Made by a program: the position numbers and the translations under genes
Notes under the pieces: model-generated
Seen by the model: only the letters and a program-made list of their open reading frames with translations
Database searches by the model: none
Told to the model about the DNA's origin: nothing
Origin: an uncultured Sutterella sp.
Lineage (GTDB): Bacteria > Pseudomonadota > Gammaproteobacteria > Burkholderiales > Burkholderiaceae_F
DNA: 64,000 nt
NCBI GenBank assembly: GCA_900545275.1
Contig: UQYG01000006.1
Span: 1 to 64,000 of the forward strand
Direction: 5' to 3'
Part shown: piece after piece, positions 41,415 through 50,284 of the stretch
Layout of the letters: the number at the start of each line of letters is the position of its first letter
Numbering within the stretch: position 1 is the first letter of the stretch

Positions 41415-43520
41415 ATGGGCATTTTGGACAACATCATGAAGCCCCGCGCCGTCGCCGTGATCGGCGCCTCCACGCGCGCGCACACCATCGGATCGGACCT
41501 GATGAAGCGTCTGACCGAGTACGGCTTCCGGGGAGAAATCTATCCGGTCAATCCGAAGGGCGGCGTCATCGAAGGGCGCACGGTGTACCGTTCGGTCGGC
41601 GAAATTCCGGGCGACGTGGATCTCGCGATCGTCGTCGTCAACCGCAACTTTGTTCTCTCCACCGTCGACGAATGCCACGCCAAGGGCATCCGGGGGCTGT
41701 GCATCATCACGGCGGGCTTCAAGGAAACCGGAGCCGAAGGGGCGGCCCTCGAAAAGGAACTTCTCGAACGCATCCGCCGCTACGGCATGCGCGCGGTGGG
41801 GCCCAACTGCCTCGGCGTCGTCAATACGCACCCCGACGTGCGGCTCGACGGGTGCTTTGCCGAAAGCCTTCCCGAGCGCGGCGGCATCGGCTTTGTCTCT
41901 CAGTCGGGCGCGCTCGGCGGCGGCATCCTCAACATCCTCAAGGACCTCAACCTCGGCTTTTCGCAGTTCATCTCGATCGGCAACCAGGCGGACGTCAACG
42001 CCGAGACGGCGCTGGAATACTGGGAGGACGAAGAGGACGTCAAGCAGATTCTCCTCTACATGGAGTCGATTCAGAATCCGGCGAACTTCCGCCTCCTTGC
42101 TAGCCGCATCTCGAAGAAAAAGCCCGTTCTCGCCCTGAAGGCCGGGCGTTCGGCCGCGGGCGCGAGCGCCGCTTCCTCCCACACGGGTTCGCTCGCCGGC
42201 GCCGACAAGGCGGCCGACGCGCTCCTTCGCCAGTCGGGCGTCATCCGCGAATTCTCGCTTCAGAAGCTTTTCGCCACGGCCAAGGTTTTCGCCACGAGCC
42301 CGATTCCGAAGGGCGACCGCGTGGCGATCATCACGAATTCCGGGGGGCCGGGCATCATGGCGACCGACGCCGTGTGCGAGTACGGCATGAAGATGGCGCA
42401 GCTCTCCGACGAAACGAAGACGAAGCTGCGTTCGTTCCTTCCCGCCGCCGCCTCCGTGAAGAACCCCGTCGACATGATCGCCTCGGCGCCGATCGAACAC
42501 TACAAGCAGACGCTTGAAACCGTGATCGCCGACGAAGGCGTCGACATGGTGATGGTGATCTATCTTCCCTTCCTCGGCCTCAAGGACACGGACGTGGCCG
42601 ACGCTCTCATGGAAATCAAGGCGCGTCACCCCGAAAAGCCCGTCGTGGGCGTCTTCATGACGAAGAACGACTTCTTCTCGAACCTCTCGGAAAAGAAGGT
42701 CAACATGCCCTTCTTCATGTACGCCGAGGAGGCGGCCGACGGCCTCATGCGCCTCAATCAGCAGCGCCTTTGGGAGAGCCGTCCCGAAGGGGTCGTGCCG
42801 AGCTTCGAAGTCGACCGCGCGCGCGTCGACGCGATCTTCGCCGCGGCGCGCTCCGAAGGGCGCCTTGAGCTCACGACCCGCGAGAGCATCGACGTTCTCG
42901 AAGCCTACGGAATCCGCGTGTGCGGCGCGGCCTTCGCGAAGACGGAGGACGAAGCCGTGGCGGCGGCCGACCGCATCGGTTATCCCGTCGTCATGAAGAT
43001 GACGTCGAAGACGACTTCGCACAAGACCGACGTGGGCGGCGTGCGCGTCAACATCACCGACGCCGAAATGCTGCGCCGCGAATACCGCGACCTCGTCGCC
43101 CGACTCGAGGAAAAGGGACTCCTCGAAGGGCTCGAAGGCATGCTGATCCAGGAAATGGTGAAGGGTTCGCGCGAGATGGTCTGCGGCGTCGCCACCGATC
43201 CGCAGTACGGTCCGCTTCTCATGTTCGGTCTCGGCGGCGTCTTCGTCGAGGTGCTCAAGGACGTGAACTTCCGCGTCGCGCCGCTTACGGATCAGGACGC
43301 TTCGGACATGGTCCGTTCGATTCGTTCGTTCGCGCTTCTCGAGGGCGCCCGCGGGACGACGCCCGCGCAGATCGACCGCATTGAAGAGACGCTTCTGCGC
43401 CTCTCGCAGCTAGTGGCCGACTACCCCGAAGTGGTCGAACTCGACATCAATCCGCTGATCGTCTCGGACCGCACGGGCGAGCCCGTGGCCGTGGACGGGC
43501 GCATCCGCCTCGACCGCTGA
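41415..43520 (+). CDS. ADP-forming acyl-CoA synthetase (fused alpha/beta subunits)
   Basis: This 701-residue NDP-forming acetyl/acyl-CoA ligase interconverts acyl-CoA, ADP and phosphate with the free acid, CoA and ATP. The N-terminal CoA-binding domain carries AVAVIGAST (12-20). The phospho-carrier His is H256 in SSHTGSL. The C-terminal ATP-grasp domain (about 480-701) has GYPVVMKM and the acidic metal site near ELDINPL. It has no GNAT domain, so it is not a Pat-type protein acetyltransferase. It may yield ATP from acetyl-CoA or other acyl-CoA during fermentation or amino-acid use; the true substrate is unknown. It stands alone after rnpB. Confidence 0.88.
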   Translation: MGILDNIMKPRAVAVIGASTRAHTIGSDLMKRLTEYGFRGEIYPVNPKGGVIEGRTVYRSVGEIPGDVDLAIVVVNRNFVLSTVDECHAKGIRGLCIITAGFKETGAEGAALEKELLERIRRYGMRAVGPNCLGVVNTHPDVRLDGCFAESLPERGGIGFVSQSGALGGGILNILKDLNLGFSQFISIGNQADVNAETALEYWEDEEDVKQILLYMESIQNPANFRLLASRISKKKPVLALKAGRSAAGASAASSHTGSLAGADKAADALLRQSGVIREFSLQKLFATAKVFATSPIPKGDRVAIITNSGGPGIMATDAVCEYGMKMAQLSDETKTKLRSFLPAAASVKNPVDMIASAPIEHYKQTLETVIADEGVDMVMVIYLPFLGLKDTDVADALMEIKARHPEKPVVGVFMTKNDFFSNLSEKKVNMPFFMYAEEAADGLMRLNQQRLWESRPEGVVPSFEVDRARVDAIFAAARSEGRLELTTRESIDVLEAYGIRVCGAAFAKTEDEAVAAADRIGYPVVMKMTSKTTSHKTDVGGVRVNITDAEMLRREYRDLVARLEEKGLLEGLEGMLIQEMVKGSREMVCGVATDPQYGPLLMFGLGGVFVEVLKDVNFRVAPLTDQDASDMVRSIRSFALLEGARGTTPAQIDRIEETLLRLSQLVADYPEVVELDINPLIVSDRTGEPVAVDGRIRLDR

Positions 43521-43538
43521 GGCAAAGGGGCGCCGAAG

Positions 43539-43573
43539 GGGAGTCGCCGGAGGGATCCGCGGCTCCCTCTTTC
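43539..43573 (+). terminator. Probable terminator before the dcw cluster
   Basis: A GC-rich imperfect stem (GGGGAGTCGC with GCGGCTCCCT) is followed by CTTTCC. It would isolate the acyl-CoA synthetase gene from the cell-division cluster. Confidence 0.5.
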
Positions 43574-43616
43574 CTTACGAGCCCCGTAACGAGCTGCAAA
43601 AAATGCCGTCTTTTTC

Positions 43617-43645
43617 TTGACCCCGAAGACCGCTCTGAGTAAAGT
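43617..43645 (+). promoter_or_regulatory. Promoter of the dcw cluster (PmraZ)
   Basis: TTGACC (43617-43622) and TAAAGT (43640-43645) are separated by 17 bp. The start site would fall near 43652, just before the MraZ operator repeats. Confidence 0.7.
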
Positions 43646-43657
43646 GCTCAGGATCTG

Positions 43658-43673
43658 GTGGGAAAAAGTGGGA
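43658..43673 (+). promoter_or_regulatory. MraZ operator (direct repeats)
   Basis: Two GTGGGA boxes (43658-43663 and 43668-43673) are spaced exactly 10 bp start to start, the pattern bound by MraZ in E. coli. Their place directly downstream of the promoter predicts negative autoregulation of the whole cluster. Confidence 0.75.
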
Positions 43674-43741
43674 TGAGCGGCCTCTCATCGAGTCGGAAGA
43701 CGTTCCGATTCTCCCGCCGAACGTTACGGGGACCATCGAAA

Positions 43742-44164
43742 GTGTTTCAAGGGACTTCGCTTCTGAAACTTGACGTCAAGGGACGGCTCAGCATGCCATC
43801 GCGGCATCGCGAGACCCTGGCCGAAAACGAAGAGGCGGGGCTCGTCTTTACCCGTCACCCCGACGGGTGTCTTCTTCTCTATCCCGAATCCGTCTGGTCG
43901 CGCAAACGCGACGAACTCGCGCGCCTGCCTTTTTCCGCGCGGGCTCTGCAGCGTCTCGTGCTCGGCAGCGCCGAAAGCGTGGCCTTCGACAAGGCGGGGC
44001 GACTGCTCGTTCCGACGTCTCTGCGCGAATTGGCAGGACTCGATCGCGACGTCGTTCTTTTGGGACTCGGCGAACACTTCGAACTCTGGGACCGCGCGCG
44101 TTGGCAGAAAGCCGAAGAAGACGCCGCGACCGCGGGCGCTTGCGCGGCCGATTTTGTTTTTTGA
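43742..44164 (+). CDS. mraZ: Transcriptional regulator MraZ
   Basis: MraZ is a ring-forming AbrB-type DNA-binding protein that represses the dcw promoter. I chose the GTG at 43742, which gives 140 residues beginning VFQGTSLLKLDVKGRLSMP; the DxKGRxxxP motif recurs in the second half as DKAGRLLVP, the two SpoVT/AbrB-like repeats. GGGGA lies about 10 bp upstream. An earlier ATG would start inside the operator and is unlikely. rsmH follows after 24 bp. Confidence 0.93.
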   Translation: MFQGTSLLKLDVKGRLSMPSRHRETLAENEEAGLVFTRHPDGCLLLYPESVWSRKRDELARLPFSARALQRLVLGSAESVAFDKAGRLLVPTSLRELAGLDRDVVLLGLGEHFELWDRARWQKAEEDAATAGACAADFVF

Positions 44165-44188
44165 TCCGCCGCCTTTTCGGAGAACCCC

Positions 44189-45142
44189 GTGACCTTCGTT
44201 CATCTGTCCGTATTGGGAGAAGAATCCCCGGAAGCCCTCGTAGGAAATCCTTCGGGGCTTTACGTCGACGGCACTTTCGGCCGCGGCGGACATGCGCGCC
44301 GCATCCTCTCCAAGCTCTCCGACGACGGACGGCTGATCGCGTTTGACCGCGATCCCGAGGCCGTTCGGGCGGCGGCGGAAATCACGGATCCGCGCTTCAC
44401 GATCGTGCACGCGCCCTTCTCGACGATGCGGGAAGCCCTCGCCGAGCGCGGCGTCACGGCGGTCGACGGCATTTTCCTTGACATCGGCGTCTCTTCGCCG
44501 CAGATCGACGACGCCGAACGGGGCTTCAGCTTCCGCTTCGACGGGCCCCTTGACATGCGCATGGACACGACGACGGGCCCCACGGCCGCGGAGTGGCTCG
44601 AAACCCGCTCGGAAGAAGACATCGCCCGGGTTCTCAAGGTGTACGGCGAAGAGCGCTTCGCCCGCGCCATCGCTCGCCGCATCGTCGAGCGCCGCGCCAC
44701 GGCTCCGGTGCGCACCACAAAAGAACTTGCCGATCTCGTCGCGTCCGTCGTGCCGCGAAACCGCAAGGACGCGAATCAGCATCCCGCCACGCGGACCTTC
44801 CAGGCCGTGCGGATCGCCGTGAACGGGGAATTGGACGAACTGCGCGCGGCGCTCTGCGCCGCGGGCGCCCTCCTCAAACCCGAGGGGCGTCTCGCCGTCA
44901 TTACGTTCCATTCGCTCGAAGACCGCATCGTGAAGCATTTCTTCGACGAAGCGTCGCACCCCGAGAAAAAACTCGATCCGAGGCTGCCGATCCGCGCCGA
45001 AGATCTTCCGCAGCCCACCTTCGTCGACATTCGCCGCATTCGCCCGAGCGAAGAGGAATGCAGCGCGAATCCCCGCGCACGCTCCGCCATCCTGCGCGTC
45101 GGCACGCGTACGGCCCAACCCTGGTCGGAGACGACGCCGTGA
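44189..45142 (+). CDS. rsmH: 16S rRNA m4C1402 methyltransferase RsmH (MraW)
   Basis: RsmH N4-methylates C1402 of 16S rRNA in the P site. The 317-residue length is typical. The SAM motif YVDGTFGRGGHARRIL (near residue 25), the LDIGVSSPQID block and NRKDANQHPATRTFQAVR are diagnostic. It starts with GTG, and its stop overlaps the ftsL start by 4 bp (GTGA). Confidence 0.97.
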   Translation: MTFVHLSVLGEESPEALVGNPSGLYVDGTFGRGGHARRILSKLSDDGRLIAFDRDPEAVRAAAEITDPRFTIVHAPFSTMREALAERGVTAVDGIFLDIGVSSPQIDDAERGFSFRFDGPLDMRMDTTTGPTAAEWLETRSEEDIARVLKVYGEERFARAIARRIVERRATAPVRTTKELADLVASVVPRNRKDANQHPATRTFQAVRIAVNGELDELRAALCAAGALLKPEGRLAVITFHSLEDRIVKHFFDEASHPEKKLDPRLPIRAEDLPQPTFVDIRRIRPSEEECSANPRARSAILRVGTRTAQPWSETTP

Positions 45143-45477
45143 ACGGGAAGGAGCGCGAAAAAGTGCTGTTCATCCTCTCGATCGTGACGGGGATTGCGCT
45201 CCTTGCGGGGAGCGTGATGCTCGTCAACGAACGCTATCGGATGCGTCAGCTCTTTGTCGAACACGAGCGCGCCATCGACGTGGAGCGCCGCCTCAAGGAT
45301 GATCAGGCGGAGCTGCTCATGCGCGTGCGCCGCGCGTCGTTGCCGAGCCGCATCTCCGACTCGGCCTCCGCCTTTGGGCTTGTGCCTGTCGACGGCGCGC
45401 ACACCGTGATTCTCGAGGGTGCCGAAACGAAGACCGACGTGCCCGTTGAAGCCAAGCGAGAAGAGGCGAAGCGATGA
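45139..45477 (+). CDS. ftsL: Cell division protein FtsL
   Basis: FtsL is a bitopic divisome protein that binds FtsB and FtsQ and activates FtsWI. The 112-residue product has one membrane helix (about 8-28) and a heptad-rich periplasmic segment (about 30-75). The sequence is poorly conserved, so position between rsmH and ftsI carries much of the evidence. It starts at GTG, overlapping rsmH, and overlaps ftsI by 4 bp (ATGA). Confidence 0.92.
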   Translation: MNGKEREKVLFILSIVTGIALLAGSVMLVNERYRMRQLFVEHERAIDVERRLKDDQAELLMRVRRASLPSRISDSASAFGLVPVDGAHTVILEGAETKTDVPVEAKREEAKR

Positions 45478-47282
45478 AAGTTTTTTCATGCATCCGCCGC
45501 TTTTTCCTCACGCTCCTCTCGCGGGACCGGGAGCGCAGGGAGGCGCGTCCGCGCGACGAGAGCAGTCCGCTCATCGTCGTTCGCATTCCGCCCCTTCGCA
45601 CCTATGTGGCGTTTTTCCTCATCGTAGCGGGCTTTTTGGGTCTCGCAGTGCGCGCCTTTTATCTGCAGGTCCTCAACACGGACTTTCTGCAGCGTCAGGG
45701 GGAATACCGCTACGCCCGCACGATTTCGCTTGCGAGCACGCGAGGCGAAATTCTCGACCGCAACGGCGTCGTGCTCGCGTCGAGCCTGCCGGTGCGCAAC
45801 ATCTGGGCCGATCCCGCCTTCACGCTCAAAGCTGACAAGAAGGATCTGCAGACGCTCGCCAAAACGCTCGGCATGACGTATTCGTCCCTGCGCCGCAAGC
45901 TCGAGCATCCGTCCTCTCCGCACTTCGTCTATCTCGCGCGCCGCGAAAGCGTCTCGACTGCGGAAACCGTGCGCAAGCTCGGTATTCCCGGCATCGGCAT
46001 CACGCCGGAAGTTCGCCGCTTTTACCCCGACGGTCCCGTGTTGGCACACATCGTGGGCTTCACCGATTCGGAAAACCACGGTCAGGAAGGTGTGGAGCTC
46101 GCCATGGACCGCACGTTGCGCGGCGAGGAAGGGGTGCGCCGCGTCATTCGCGACCGCTTCGGCCGCGTGGTCGACGACGTCTGGGCGGTCGAAGCCCGTC
46201 CGGGGCAGAACGTGCAGCTCTCGATCGACTCTCGCATTCAGTTTATCGCCTACGACGCCCTCAACGCCGCCGTCAAGAACGCCGAGGCGAAGGCGGGGGC
46301 GGTCATCGTCGCGGACGTCCGTACGGGCGAGATTCTCGCGCTCGTCAACTCGCCCGCCTACGATCCGAACGACAAGGCGGGGATTAAGTTCGATCTTGTT
46401 CGCAACCGCTCAATCACCGACCAGTTCGAACCGGGTTCCACCATGAAACCCTTTGCGATCGCCAGGGCGCTCGACATGGGCATCGTCACGCCGATGACGA
46501 CGATTCAGACGGCGCCGGGGAAACTTACGATCGGCGACCGCACGATCGGGGACATTCACGATTACGGCCTTCTCACCGTGGCGGAGATCGTGGCGAGAAG
46601 CTCCAACATAGGCACCGTCAAGATCGCTCTCGAAATCGCGCCGCAGGTCCTCGGAGATCTGTATTCGAAGCTCGGCTTCGGCCGTCCCGTGTCGATCGGT
46701 TTCCCCGGCGCTACAGCGGGACGACTTCGCCCCGCCAAGACCTGGCGCCCGATCGAGCAGGCAACGATTTCCTACGGACACGGCGTGACGGTTTCGCTTT
46801 TGCAGCTTGTGCGCGCCTACACGGCGATCGCGCGCGACGGCGACGTGATCGACCTCACGCTCTACAAGCGCCCCGAGGGGGAGGTCGTCAAGGGTGAGCC
46901 CGTTTTCAAGCCCGAGACGGCGCGAAGCATCCGGGCCATGATGATGAATACGGTGCGCCGCGGCGGGACGGCTTCCATCGTAAAGGTCGCGGGCTATACG
47001 GTGGCCGGGAAGACCGGCACCGCGAACAAAGTGAAGAACGGCCGCTATGTCGACGACACCGTGGCGAGTTTCGTCGGGATCATTCCCGCTACGCGTCCGC
47101 GCTTTGTGATCGCCGTCATGATCGACGAGGCCAAGCGCGGGATGCACTACGGCGGCAAGGCCGCGGGTCCCGTTTTCAACGAGGTGGCCGCGGGCGCGCT
47201 GCGCACGATGATGGTGAGCCCCGACTTTGACGTGGCCGCGCAAGACGCTCTCAAGGAGAAAAAGCGCGGCGGACGGGGCTGA
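45474..47282 (+). CDS. ftsI: Peptidoglycan transpeptidase FtsI (PBP3)
   Basis: FtsI is the class B penicillin-binding protein that cross-links septal peptidoglycan with FtsW. The 602-residue protein has an N-terminal cytoplasmic stretch, one membrane helix (about 43-63), a pedestal domain and a transpeptidase domain. Catalytic motifs are S322-T-M-K325, S376-S-N378 and K513-T-G-T516. It overlaps ftsL by 4 bp. murE is the next gene. Confidence 0.97.
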   Translation: MKVFSCIRRFFLTLLSRDRERREARPRDESSPLIVVRIPPLRTYVAFFLIVAGFLGLAVRAFYLQVLNTDFLQRQGEYRYARTISLASTRGEILDRNGVVLASSLPVRNIWADPAFTLKADKKDLQTLAKTLGMTYSSLRRKLEHPSSPHFVYLARRESVSTAETVRKLGIPGIGITPEVRRFYPDGPVLAHIVGFTDSENHGQEGVELAMDRTLRGEEGVRRVIRDRFGRVVDDVWAVEARPGQNVQLSIDSRIQFIAYDALNAAVKNAEAKAGAVIVADVRTGEILALVNSPAYDPNDKAGIKFDLVRNRSITDQFEPGSTMKPFAIARALDMGIVTPMTTIQTAPGKLTIGDRTIGDIHDYGLLTVAEIVARSSNIGTVKIALEIAPQVLGDLYSKLGFGRPVSIGFPGATAGRLRPAKTWRPIEQATISYGHGVTVSLLQLVRAYTAIARDGDVIDLTLYKRPEGEVVKGEPVFKPETARSIRAMMMNTVRRGGTASIVKVAGYTVAGKTGTANKVKNGRYVDDTVASFVGIIPATRPRFVIAVMIDEAKRGMHYGGKAAGPVFNEVAAGALRTMMVSPDFDVAAQDALKEKKRGGRG

Positions 47283-47345
47283 ACGTTGGAGGAACGCGCT
47301 CCGAAGGGGCGCCTCCTCCGCATTGAATTCATGGAAGGAGAGTGT

Positions 47346-48899
47346 GTGCTCTTCCCGGCAAAACGGCCGGAAGGGGGCGCACCGACAGTTATGACGAACG
47401 AAGAAGTGGTGGCGTGGTTGCGCCGCCTTGTGCATGAAGGCTCTCACCTGCGGGTGGACAGCCGTCTCGTCGAACCGGGCGACGTCTTTGTGGCGCTCCC
47501 GGGGCGCACGAGCGACGGACGCCATTTCATCCGCGTCGCCGAGGCGCGGGGCGCCGCCGGTGCGATTTACGAGGCTCCCGAGAACGAAGCGAATCCGGAA
47601 CACCACCCGATGCCGACCCTGCCGGTGCCGAAACTCTCGGAGCGGGCGGGTGAAATCGCCGCGCTCTTTTACGGAAAGCCCGCCGAGTCGATGTTCGGCA
47701 TCGCCGTGACGGGGACGAACGGAAAAACCACGACGAGTCATTGGTGCGCTCAGCTTCTGAGCGCCCTGGGTCGCCCCTGCGCCGCCGTCGGGACGATCGG
47801 CACCTTTCTCGCGGGCGAACGCTTTCCCTCGCCGGGACTGACCACCCCCGACGCGGTAAGTCTCGAAGGTCTGCTCTTTGACCTGAAGGCGCACGGCGCC
47901 GAAGCGTTCGCTGTCGAAGCAAGCTCAATCGGGCTCGTCCAGGGGCGTCTTTCGGGCGCGGCGATCCGCATCGGCGTCTTCACGAACCTCACGCGCGACC
48001 ATCTCGACTATCACGGCTCCATGCAGGCCTACGAGGAGGCCAAGCGCCTTCTCTTTGCGCGTCCCGAACTCGAGGACGCCGTCCTCAATGCGGACGATCC
48101 CGCGGCCGAGGCCATGGCCGCAACCGCCCGCGCGCACGGCGTGCGGGTGTGGGCGACGGGGCTTCAAGGCAAACCCGCCTGGGGTCATGAGCGCTACGTA
48201 GGTGCCGAGGACGTACGAGCCGTCGCGCACGGCATGCGCTTTACGCTTTGCTCAGACGACGGACGCTTCGACGTGGAAATTCCTCTTGCGGGGGACTTCA
48301 ACGTGGCGAATCTGCTCGGCGTCGTCGCCGTACTGCGTGCGGCGGGCTATGCCACGGCGGACGTCCTTGCGCATCTTTCGTCGCTGCGCGCCCCCGAAGG
48401 TCGCATGCAGATGTTGCGGGCCGAAGGCGCTCCGCTTGCCGTCGTCGATTATGCCCATACGCCCGACGCTCTCGTGAAGGCGCTTTCGAATCTGCGCCCC
48501 ATCGCCAAGGTGCGCGGCGGGCGTCTCTGGGTGGTGTTCGGTTGCGGAGGCGACCGCGACGCGGGCAAACGTCCCATGATGGCGGCCGCCGCCGAAGCCG
48601 AGGCAGACCGCGTCGTCGTCACGAGCGACAATCCCCGCACCGAGTCGCCTGAAGCGATTCTGCGCGACATCACCGCGGGCTTTCGAGGTGCTCCCGCCCT
48701 TGTGCAGGCGGACCGGCGCAAGGCGATTCACGAGGCGATCCTCGAGGCCGCGCCCGAAGATGTCGTGCTCGTCGCAGGCAAGGGCCACGAGGACTATCAG
48801 GAAATCAACGGCGTGCGCCATCCCTTCTCCGACGCGGAAATCGTCCGGGAGGTGTTCGTGGAGCTCCGCACGCGCCAACTTCGGGGAGAACGGCCATGA
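47346..48899 (+). CDS. murE: UDP-MurNAc-tripeptide synthetase MurE (meso-Dap adding)
   Basis: MurE adds meso-diaminopimelate to UDP-MurNAc-L-Ala-D-Glu. The ATP loop VTGTNGKTTTSHW and the substrate motif SDNPRTESP, whose DNPR marks Dap-adding enzymes, are present. The start is uncertain. GTG at 47346 has AAGGAG 5 bp upstream and gives 517 residues. ATG at 47391 fits the homologous N terminus (MTNEEVVAWLRR) but has a poorly spaced ribosome-binding site. A TTG at 47286 is also in frame. It overlaps murF by 4 bp. Confidence 0.95.
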   Translation: MLFPAKRPEGGAPTVMTNEEVVAWLRRLVHEGSHLRVDSRLVEPGDVFVALPGRTSDGRHFIRVAEARGAAGAIYEAPENEANPEHHPMPTLPVPKLSERAGEIAALFYGKPAESMFGIAVTGTNGKTTTSHWCAQLLSALGRPCAAVGTIGTFLAGERFPSPGLTTPDAVSLEGLLFDLKAHGAEAFAVEASSIGLVQGRLSGAAIRIGVFTNLTRDHLDYHGSMQAYEEAKRLLFARPELEDAVLNADDPAAEAMAATARAHGVRVWATGLQGKPAWGHERYVGAEDVRAVAHGMRFTLCSDDGRFDVEIPLAGDFNVANLLGVVAVLRAAGYATADVLAHLSSLRAPEGRMQMLRAEGAPLAVVDYAHTPDALVKALSNLRPIAKVRGGRLWVVFGCGGDRDAGKRPMMAAAAEAEADRVVVTSDNPRTESPEAILRDITAGFRGAPALVQADRRKAIHEAILEAAPEDVVLVAGKGHEDYQEINGVRHPFSDAEIVREVFVELRTRQLRGERP

Positions 48900-50266
48900 A
48901 TTGGGAGTGTCGCAAAAAAACCGAAGCCGCGCTCAACGCTGCGGGAGGGGATTGGCACAATCTTCTTGCATGCGCGCCGCTTGTGACGGATTCCCGCCGG
49001 GTTGGTCCGGGGAGTATTTTCGTCGCTCTGCGTGGAGAGCGCTTTGACGGGCACGACTTTTTGTCGGCCGTGCACGAGGCCGGCGCGGCCGCCGCTCTGG
49101 TTGAACGCGAAGCGCCCGTCGACATGCCTCAGCTCGTCGTTCCCGACACGCGTTGGGCCTACATGCTTTTGGCGGCCGAGCGCCGCCGCCGTTTCGAAGG
49201 ACCCGTTTTGTCGGTCGTCGGCAGCAACGGAAAGACGACCACCACCCAGATGCTCGCCGCCATTCTGAAGGAAGCTTTCGCAGACGCCTTCTGGGCGACG
49301 AAGGGAAACTTCAACAACGAGCTCGGCGTCTCGCACACCCTTCTTTCAATGAAGGCAGGCGATCGCATGGGGCTGGTCGAAGCCGGGATGAATCACCCCG
49401 GAGAAATGGCGCAGCTCGCCGACATGGTGCGCCCCGACGTGGTGCTCGTCACCAACGCGCAACGAGAACACCAGGAATTTCTCTCGACCGTCGAGGCGAC
49501 GGCCTATGAAAACGGCTTCATGATTGCGGGCGCCGCCAGGGGGGCTCGGGCCGCTCTTCCCGCCGACGACGCCTGCGTCGGCATTTGGGAGGCGATGTGC
49601 GTCGCCGCGGGGAAGGAGGCCTGGCTCTATACGACCCGCCCCGGCGGACGAGGCGTCGTGAGGGGACGTTTCTCGTCGGGCGTTCTCACGCTCGAAACGC
49701 CCGAGGGAACTTGTGAGGCGAAGCTTCGGATTCAGGGCGAGCACAATGTGCACAACGCGACGGGCGCGGCCTGCGCCGCGATCGCGGCGGGCGTGCCGCT
49801 CGAGGCCGTGCGCCGGGGACTTGAGGCCTTCGAAGCGCTCCCCGGGCGGGGCGCACGGACGACTTTCGGCGCCTTCACGCTGATCGACGACGCGTACAAT
49901 GCAAATCCCGACAGCGTGCGCGCTTCGATGCGCATGACGGCCGAGGCTCCTGGGCCGAGAATCTTCGTCCTCGGCGCAATGGGGGAAATCGGTCCGCAAA
50001 GCGCCCGCTTTCATCGGGAAATGGGCGAATGGGCCCGCAGTTGCGGTCTTGACGAACTCTGGACCGTGGGCGAAGAGCCCCGTCTTGCGGCCGAAGCCTT
50101 CGGTGCGGGCGCTCGGACCTTCTCGGACTGCGCGGATTTGCTCGCCAAACTTCAGAAGATTCTCCCCGTTGCCGGGACGTTGGCCGTCAAGGCCAGCCAT
50201 TCGGCGGGCCTCGAGCGCGTTGTGCGCGCGATCGAAGCTTTGAAGCGGGAAACGTCGGGTCAATAA
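48896..50266 (+). CDS. murF: UDP-MurNAc-tripeptide:D-Ala-D-Ala ligase MurF
   Basis: MurF adds the D-Ala-D-Ala dipeptide to complete the UDP-MurNAc pentapeptide. Its 456 residues include the ATP loop VGSNGKTTTTQM (near residue 108), the MNHPGEM block, and DDAYNANPDSVRASM in the central domain. The start overlaps murE by 4 bp (ATGA). mraY begins 18 bp after its stop. Confidence 0.97.
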   Translation: MNWECRKKTEAALNAAGGDWHNLLACAPLVTDSRRVGPGSIFVALRGERFDGHDFLSAVHEAGAAAALVEREAPVDMPQLVVPDTRWAYMLLAAERRRRFEGPVLSVVGSNGKTTTTQMLAAILKEAFADAFWATKGNFNNELGVSHTLLSMKAGDRMGLVEAGMNHPGEMAQLADMVRPDVVLVTNAQREHQEFLSTVEATAYENGFMIAGAARGARAALPADDACVGIWEAMCVAAGKEAWLYTTRPGGRGVVRGRFSSGVLTLETPEGTCEAKLRIQGEHNVHNATGAACAAIAAGVPLEAVRRGLEAFEALPGRGARTTFGAFTLIDDAYNANPDSVRASMRMTAEAPGPRIFVLGAMGEIGPQSARFHREMGEWARSCGLDELWTVGEEPRLAAEAFGAGARTFSDCADLLAKLQKILPVAGTLAVKASHSAGLERVVRAIEALKRETSGQ

Positions 50267-50284
50267 GAACAATACGGCTCAATC

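Noticed and set aside
43658..43741. Upstream in-frame start for mraZ
   Set aside because: The extra 28 codons would begin inside the MraZ operator and do not resemble MraZ; the GTG at 43742 matches the family N terminus.
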